A DNA stretch of 10,047 nucleotides from Tateyamaria sp. (GTDB taxonomy: Bacteria; Pseudomonadota; Alphaproteobacteria; Rhodobacterales; Rhodobacteraceae): the NCBI GenBank assembly GCA_018668195.1, contig JABITU010000308.1, positions 1-10,047 of the forward strand, given 5' to 3'. Positions 6,448-10,047 of this stretch are shown in pieces (the first letter of the stretch is position 1; every line of letters starts with the position of its first letter). The translations under genes and the position numbers were made by a program. The notes beneath the pieces are model-generated. The model saw only the letters and a program-made list of their open reading frames with translations. It ran no database searches and had not been told where the DNA came from.

Positions 6448-7943
6448 TTCTTTTTTCCAAAGCCTGACAGACCTGGGGGCAGGGGCATCCCGCCGCCGCC
6501 AAGACCAGGCATGCCACCGGGCAGCTTGCCGCCCATCTGCTTGGCCGCAGCCTCAAGCTGCTTGGGGTCCATGCCTGCCATATCCGGCATGCCACCCTTG
6601 CCAAACATCCCCTTCATCGCCTGTTTCAGCATGCCGCCTTTGCCTTTGCCGAGCTTTTTCATCATGTCTGACATCTGGCGGTGCATTTTGAGCAGTTTGT
6701 TAAGGTCACTGACTTGCATCCCCGATCCTGCCACAATCCGTTTTTTGCGGCTGGCCTGCAAAATTTGAGGCGCGGCGCGCTCTTTTTTGGTCATGGACTG
6801 GATCATGGCGATCTGCTGTTTCAGGACCTTGTCGTCTAAGCCTGCATCCTGGACCTGTTTAGCCATCTTGCCCATGCCGGGCATCATGCCCATCATTCCT
6901 TCCATACCACCCATTTTGACCATCTGCTCAAGCTGCATGCGCAGGTCGTTCATGTTGAACTGACCCTTGGTCATGCGGCGCATCATGCGCTCGGCTTGTT
7001 CGGCCTCGATGGTTTCCTGAGCTTTTTCAACAAGCGATACGATATCGCCCATACCAAGAATGCGGCCTGCGATACGCTCGGGCTCAAAGGTTTCGAGCGC
7101 ATCAAGCTTTTCGCCAAGGCCCACGAATTTGATCGGCTTGCCTGTGACTGCACGCATTGACAAAGCTGCGCCGCCACGCCCGTCGCCATCCATACGGGTC
7201 AGCACTACGCCGGAAATTCCGATACGGTCGTCAAAGTTTTGGGCTGTATGAACCGCGTCCTGACCGGTTAACCCATCAACGACCAGCAGTGTCTCGCGCG
7301 GGTTGGAGACATCGCGGACGGCTTCGACTTGAGCCATTAGCTCGTCATCGATCGAAAGCCGGCCGGCGGTGTCGAGCATATAGACGTCATAGCCACCCAT
7401 GCTGGCCTGTGTCTTGGCGCGCTTGGCGATTTGAACGGGGTTCTCGCCCTTGACGATGGGCAGGGTGTCGACACCGATCTGTGCCCCAAGGATCGCCAGC
7501 TGCTCCATGGCTGCGGGTCGGTTCACGTCGAGCGAAGCCATCAAAACTCGCTTGCCATCGCGTTCTGTTAGTCGTTTCGCCAGCTTGGCCGTTGTTGTCG
7601 TCTTGCCGCCACCTTGCAGCCCGACCATTAGAATGGGCGCGGGGGGGCTGTCGATTTTCAGCGCGCCGGGCTCGCCCTCGCCGCGCAAGGTGTCGATCAG
7701 CGCATCGTGTACGATTTTGACGACCTGCTGGCCGGGCGTCACGGATTTAGTAACTGCCTTGCCTGTTGCTTGATCCTGCACCGCCTTGACGAAATCGCGA
7801 GCCACGGGCAGCGACACATCTGCCTCAAGCAGTGCCACGCGCACTTCACGCAGAGCGGTTTTCACGTCCTCTTCGGACAAGGCCCCCTGTTTTGTCAGCC
7901 GGTCAAATACACCAGAAAGGCGTTCGGAAAGATTTTCAAACAA
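6444..7943 (-). CDS. ffh: Signal recognition particle GTPase Ffh (SRP54)
   Basis: Protein component of the bacterial SRP; binds signal sequences and 4.5S RNA and delivers nascent membrane proteins to FtsY. The 499 residues fit the family. Order: N domain (about 1-90), G domain with P-loop GLQGGGKTT (108-116), DVNRPAA (139-145), DTAGR (191-195) and TRMDGDGRGGAA (249-260), then the Met-rich M domain (about 300-450) with the RNA-binding SGMQVSDLNKLL segment, and a Gly/Met/Pro tail ending GKKK. The start is TTG 7943: the N-terminus MFENLSERLSGVFDRL is the family start, AAAGGA lies about ten bases upstream, and an in-frame stop precedes it by 15 bases. DVNRPAA replaces the E. coli DVYRPAA. First gene of the minus-strand cluster, with a structured leader upstream. 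Confidence 0.97.
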   Translation of the reverse strand: MFENLSERLSGVFDRLTKQGALSEEDVKTALREVRVALLEADVSLPVARDFVKAVQDQATGKAVTKSVTPGQQVVKIVHDALIDTLRGEGEPGALKIDSPPAPILMVGLQGGGKTTTTAKLAKRLTERDGKRVLMASLDVNRPAAMEQLAILGAQIGVDTLPIVKGENPVQIAKRAKTQASMGGYDVYMLDTAGRLSIDDELMAQVEAVRDVSNPRETLLVVDGLTGQDAVHTAQNFDDRIGISGVVLTRMDGDGRGGAALSMRAVTGKPIKFVGLGEKLDALETFEPERIAGRILGMGDIVSLVEKAQETIEAEQAERMMRRMTKGQFNMNDLRMQLEQMVKMGGMEGMMGMMPGMGKMAKQVQDAGLDDKVLKQQIAMIQSMTKKERAAPQILQASRKKRIVAGSGMQVSDLNKLLKMHRQMSDMMKKLGKGKGGMLKQAMKGMFGKGGMPDMAGMDPKQLEAAAKQMGGKLPGGMPGLGGGGMPLPPGLSGFGKKK

Positions 7944-8029
7944 GGCGCGATCATCCTTTCAGAGCCGTTAACAAACATGCTCGATGTAAGACCGAGCGGT
8001 GAAAACCCCAAGGCTTTAACATGCAAACG

Positions 8030-8118
8030 AAAACCACCTCCGTGGGCGCAACGCGCTGACGGAGGGCGATCCCGGGCATACCCCAAGGGACCGGAAGGCT
8101 TGTGCTTCCGGGTATTAT
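8030..8118 (-). ncRNA. Candidate structured leader or small RNA upstream of ffh
   Basis: On the minus strand, directly after a good promoter, two hairpins follow. The first is CCGGAAG (8111-8105) / CTTCCGG (8097-8091), closed further by GTAT/ATAC pairs (8112-8115 with 8078-8081; minus strand 5'-ATAC...GTAT-3'). The second is a perfect 7-bp CCTCCGT (on the minus strand 8065-8059 as CCTCCGT) / ACGGAGG (8043-8037) with an inner GCGC-GTT-GCGC stem, followed by TGGTTTT (T-run 8033-8030), i.e. terminator-like. The RNA could be a ~90-nt transcript that stops here, or an attenuator in a ~175-nt ffh leader. CCTTGGGG occurs twice (8088-8081 and 8013-8006), and a further hairpin GCTCG/CGAGC lies at 7979-7997. 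It lacks the SRP RNA core. I recall that an RNA motif upstream of ffh has been described in alphaproteobacteria, but cannot confirm this is it. Confidence 0.5.
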
Positions 8119-8123
8119 GTTAG

Positions 8124-8152
8124 CGGATAGGCGGCTGGGTGCCTTGTGTCAA
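8124..8152 (-). promoter_or_regulatory. Candidate promoter for the ffh leader
   Basis: Minus strand: a perfect TTGACA (8152-8147), 17-base spacer and TATCCG (8129-8124) preceded by C. The -35 is consensus and the CTAT start of the -10 fits alphaproteobacterial housekeeping promoters, though the second half of the -10 is poor. Expected transcription start is about 8116-8118, right at the foot of the first hairpin. This would make an approximately 175-nt leader before the ffh TTG. Confidence 0.6.
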
Positions 8153-8244
8153 GGGCGCAACGGTCTTGGGATAGGCGCAAACCAGCACATTCCATCCCAC
8201 ACAAATTACAAAGTTTTTCGATTAAGCCAGACTTATGCAAAGCA

Positions 8245-8289
8245 GTCAGCAACTTTACGCAAAATGACTAGGTCAGCAAATAGGTCAGC
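8245..8289. repeat. Short GTCAGC direct repeats
   Basis: Three copies of GTCAGC at 8245-8250, 8272-8277 and 8284-8289. The last two are part of a 9-base near-tandem repeat TAGGTCAGC (8269-8277 and 8281-8289) with a 12-base period; the first and second extend to GTCAGCAA. They lie in the gene-free stretch between the azoreductase terminator and the ffh promoter (8153-8324), where I otherwise see no gene or promoter. Could be an operator with about one helical-turn spacing or simple chance. Confidence 0.4.
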
Positions 8290-8325
8290 GCGCTTTTTTC
8301 ACCGGACAGCGCCTGCATTAACACT

Positions 8326-8361
8326 AAAATACCCCCTTGGCCGAAAGATGCCAAGAGGGGG
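8326..8361 (-). terminator. Intrinsic terminator of the azoreductase gene
   Basis: CCCCCTTGGC (8332-8341) pairs with GCCAAGAGGGGG (8350-8361), one or two bases bulged, 8-base loop. On the minus strand the stem is followed by TATTTTAG. It begins 25 bases after the azoreductase stop and should separate that gene from the ffh region. Confidence 0.78.
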
Positions 8362-8385
8362 AGGGGGCGTTGGTAATGGGTGCGT

Positions 8386-8958
8386 TTAAGCTGCGAGGGT
8401 GTCGATGTGCGCCCGCGCGCTGGCGATCGCCTTGTCGCGTTGGGCCACAAGCTGATCAGCAGCGATGATTTCAACGTCTTGGATGCCGATAAAACTCATG
8501 ACATGCTTCAAATATCCGCTGGCAAAGTCCATGTCGCTGCCCACTGGTGTTCCACCAGAGGCGACTGCGATAATCGAGCGCTTGCCGTCCAGCAAGCCCT
8601 TGGGGCCGCTTTCCGTATAGCTAAAGGTGGCGCCAGCGCGAGCGATAAGGTCAACCCACGCTTTCAGCACTGCGGGTATGCCAAAGTTATATATTGGCGC
8701 GCCGATGACGATGGTATCGGCAGCCTTGAGTTCCGCGATTAGCGTGTCAGACAGAGCCAGCGTGTCGGTTTGCACCTGGTCCCGTTGATCTGCGGGAGTA
8801 AAGTTCGCGCCGATCCAAGTATGATTGATCAGATGAAGCGCTTCGGCCAGATCCCGGCGGATCACTTCGCCTCTCAGCTTGGCGACGATCTCCGCGGAAA
8901 GCGCGCGGGTGGTTGAACCCTCAAGCTGGGCTGAGCTGTCGATGTGCAAAATGGTCAT
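8386..8958 (-). CDS. azoR: FMN-dependent NADH:quinone/azo oxidoreductase (AzoR family)
   Basis: Flavodoxin-fold, cytoplasmic, FMN-binding enzyme that reduces quinones and azo compounds with NAD(P)H in two-electron steps; usually linked to electrophile or quinone stress. The 190 residues match the family. Visible features are the N-terminal strand and phosphate loop MTILHIDSSAQLEGSTTRALSA (1-22), the FMN-contact block APIYNFGIPAVLKAWVDLIARAGATFSYTESGPKGLL (about 88-124) and VASGG (132-136). ATG 8958 has AGGA about eleven bases upstream. It is transcribed away from a LysR-type regulator 114 bases off, the classic layout for a regulator and its target. It ends in its own terminator. Individual homologues differ in substrate, so the natural substrate is unknown. 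Confidence 0.93.
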   Translation of the reverse strand: MTILHIDSSAQLEGSTTRALSAEIVAKLRGEVIRRDLAEALHLINHTWIGANFTPADQRDQVQTDTLALSDTLIAELKAADTIVIGAPIYNFGIPAVLKAWVDLIARAGATFSYTESGPKGLLDGKRSIIAVASGGTPVGSDMDFASGYLKHVMSFIGIQDVEIIAADQLVAQRDKAIASARAHIDTLAA

Positions 8959-9005
8959 TGTTTGGTCGTCCTAAGTAGCTTGCGTATGCTTGACCAATTT
9001 GACTC

Positions 9006-9023
9006 TTGCAAAATTAAACGCAA
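9006..9023. promoter_or_regulatory. Candidate LysR-type operator in the divergent region
   Basis: The 114-base region between the azoreductase and the regulator (8959-9072) is AT-rich and contains the inverted repeat TTGC-N10-GCAA (9006-9009 / 9020-9023), the dyad type LysR-family proteins often bind. TTGACC (8990-8995) and TTGACT (8999-9004) could be -35 boxes for the regulator, but their -10 partners (such as ATTAAA 17 bases on) are poor. Assignment is inferential. Confidence 0.35.
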
Positions 9024-9072
9024 TTACCGAAATTCCACAGTATATGTTTGAAACTGCACATTAGGATTACAG

Positions 9073-9954
9073 TTGGACAATTGGGACGAGATCAAGACTG
9101 CGTACCAGGTGGCCCGAATGGGCACCGTTAGCGGCGCAGCAGATGTGCTGGGCGTGCACCACGCCACTGTAATCCGCCATATCGACGCGCTGGAGGCAGC
9201 GCTTGGCGTCAAGCTGTTTCAGCGGCATGCGCGCGGCTACTCTCCGACCGAAGCCGGTGACGATCTGTTTCGTGTGGCTCAGGCAACGGATGATCAGTTC
9301 AACCAACTGTCTGGCAGGATCAAGGGACGTGGTGCCGAGGTGTCGGGCGAACTGGTTGTAACGTCGCTGGTGTCGCTGGCTACGCTTATGGTGCCAGTGT
9401 TGACTGATTTTCAAAATGCCCACCCGGATTTGGTGATCCGCTATTTGACCGGTGATCGCCTGTTCAGGCTGGAATACGGCGAGGCACATGTGGCTATCCG
9501 GGCTGGCAGTGCTCCGGATCAGCCGGACAATGTGGTGCAACCTTTTGTGCCCACCTCTGTCGGCCTCTTTGCGACACAGAAGTACATTGCCAGTCATGGC
9601 CATCCCAAAGATATTGCAACGGCCAAGGGCCACCGATTTATCTGCCATGATGCAACCGACAATAGGGCACCGTTCCACAAGTGGCTGAGGTCGCAGGTGG
9701 ATGAAGACGATATCACATTTCGCTCTACGGATGCGCGCGCGATGGAACTTGCGGTGCTAGCTGGGGCCGGTATCGGGTTTTATCCCTTGATCGAGGCCCG
9801 CGCTAATCCTGATTTGGTCGAGGTTATACCCCCCCGCGAAGACTGGTCGACATCATTGTGGCTTGTTACCCATATGGACTTGCACCGAACCAACAAGGTC
9901 CAGGCTTTCCTGAGCTTCCTCAAGGATCGCGCCAAGGAGTGGAAGGTCTTGTGA
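9073..9954 (+). CDS. LysR-family transcriptional regulator
   Basis: A 293-residue DNA-binding regulator. The N-terminal winged helix-turn-helix spans about 3-62 (WDEIKTAYQVARMGTVSGAADVLGVHHATVIRHIDALEAALGVKLFQRHARGYSPTEAG), with the typical LFxRxxRGxxxTxAG ending; the effector-binding domain covers about 88-290. The start is TTG 9073: it has AGGA six bases upstream, an in-frame stop lies eight codons earlier, no ATG intervenes, and the next ATG (9118) would cut into the helix-turn-helix. It diverges from the azoreductase and its stop overlaps the GTG of the following transporter gene (GTGA), so it may regulate either or both. Effector unknown. Confidence 0.94.
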   Translation: MDNWDEIKTAYQVARMGTVSGAADVLGVHHATVIRHIDALEAALGVKLFQRHARGYSPTEAGDDLFRVAQATDDQFNQLSGRIKGRGAEVSGELVVTSLVSLATLMVPVLTDFQNAHPDLVIRYLTGDRLFRLEYGEAHVAIRAGSAPDQPDNVVQPFVPTSVGLFATQKYIASHGHPKDIATAKGHRFICHDATDNRAPFHKWLRSQVDEDDITFRSTDARAMELAVLAGAGIGFYPLIEARANPDLVEVIPPREDWSTSLWLVTHMDLHRTNKVQAFLSFLKDRAKEWKVL

Positions 9955-10047
9955 CGCCCGCACTCAAGGGCCATCTGTCAATGTTGTGCTTTTCAGCGCT
10001 GGTTGCAGGGTCGTTTTCGCTGGGTGCGCTGGCGGCAAACGAAATCG
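9951..10047 (+). CDS. DMT/EamA-family membrane transporter (partial, 3' end outside window)
   Basis: The frame from GTG 9951 is open to the window end: 32 residues beginning MTPALKGHLSMLCFSALVAGSFSLGALAANEI. Residues about 8-28 are a hydrophobic helix, and the SALVAGSFSLG...ANEI opening resembles the first helix of EamA-type drug/metabolite transporters, which export small molecules across the inner membrane. AAGGAG (9934-9939) stands eleven bases before the GTG inside the regulator gene, and the four-base overlap GTGA suggests co-translation with it. Only the first helix is visible, so the family call is tentative. Confidence 0.6.
   Translation, partial: MTPALKGHLSMLCFSALVAGSFSLGALAANEI

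Noticed and set aside
7895..8086. A 63-residue minus-strand frame across the ffh leader.
   Set aside because: It overlaps the ffh start out of frame, crosses the terminator-like hairpin and has no recognisable motif.
8081..8115. GGGACCGGAAGG on the plus strand resembles the GGAA-tetraloop core of SRP (4.5S) RNA, tempting next to ffh.
   Set aside because: The conserved symmetric internal loop (CAGG ... AGCAG) on either side of the tetraloop is missing, and the bases instead form a simple CCGGAAG/CTTCCGG hairpin of the other strand's leader.
1..10047. Search for a defence system, prophage, insertion sequence, CRISPR array or horizontally acquired island.
   Set aside because: All large ORFs are core metabolic, translation or common regulatory genes; no transposase, integrase, spaced repeat array, tRNA-attachment scar or clear base-composition break was seen.

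Overview
The window looks like chromosome from a marine alphaproteobacterium of the roseobacter group (Rhodobacteraceae). The order ffh - acetyltransferase - chorismate mutase - rpsP - rimM - trmD - rplS - rpmE, the zinc-less L31, the Ala/Glu-rich tail on S16 and the Gly/Met-rich Ffh tail all fit that family. This placement rests on gene content and protein character read by eye; no search was run.

Layout. (1) Bases 2-1995, plus strand: the end of the Entner-Doudoroff operon, edd (5' end outside the window) and eda. (2) Bases 2161-7943, minus strand: a translation and protein-targeting cluster. In transcription order it is ffh, a GNAT acetyltransferase, an unrecognised 66-residue ORF, an AroQ-type chorismate mutase, rpsP, an intrinsic terminator, a 45-residue one-helix membrane protein, rimM, trmD, a promoter with a ~200-nt leader, rplS, rpmE and a final terminator. 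The first four genes are joined by ATGA stop/start overlaps, as are rplS-rpmE, so translation is tightly coupled. (3) Bases 7944-8385: a gene-free stretch holding a good promoter and a structured, terminator-like leader RNA for ffh, a short direct-repeat patch and the terminator of the next gene. (4) Bases 8386-10047: an azoreductase gene (minus) divergent from a LysR-type regulator (plus, TTG start), whose stop overlaps the GTG start of a DMT-family transporter that runs off the window.

How the genes fit together. The minus-strand cluster makes the protein part of the signal recognition particle, three ribosomal proteins (S16, L19, L31), a 30S maturation factor (RimM) and a tRNA m1G37 methyltransferase (TrmD), so it is a growth-linked translation operon. 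The internal terminator and the two candidate promoters suggest at least three transcription units: ffh to rpsP, the small membrane gene to trmD, and rplS-rpmE. edd and eda convert 6-phosphogluconate to pyruvate and glyceraldehyde-3-phosphate, the usual sugar route in roseobacters.

I saw no mobile element, CRISPR array, tRNA, rRNA, phage gene or defence system. This is essentially ordinary core genome. The parts most worth a second look are two small ORFs wedged between core genes and two untranslated leaders (ffh and rplS).
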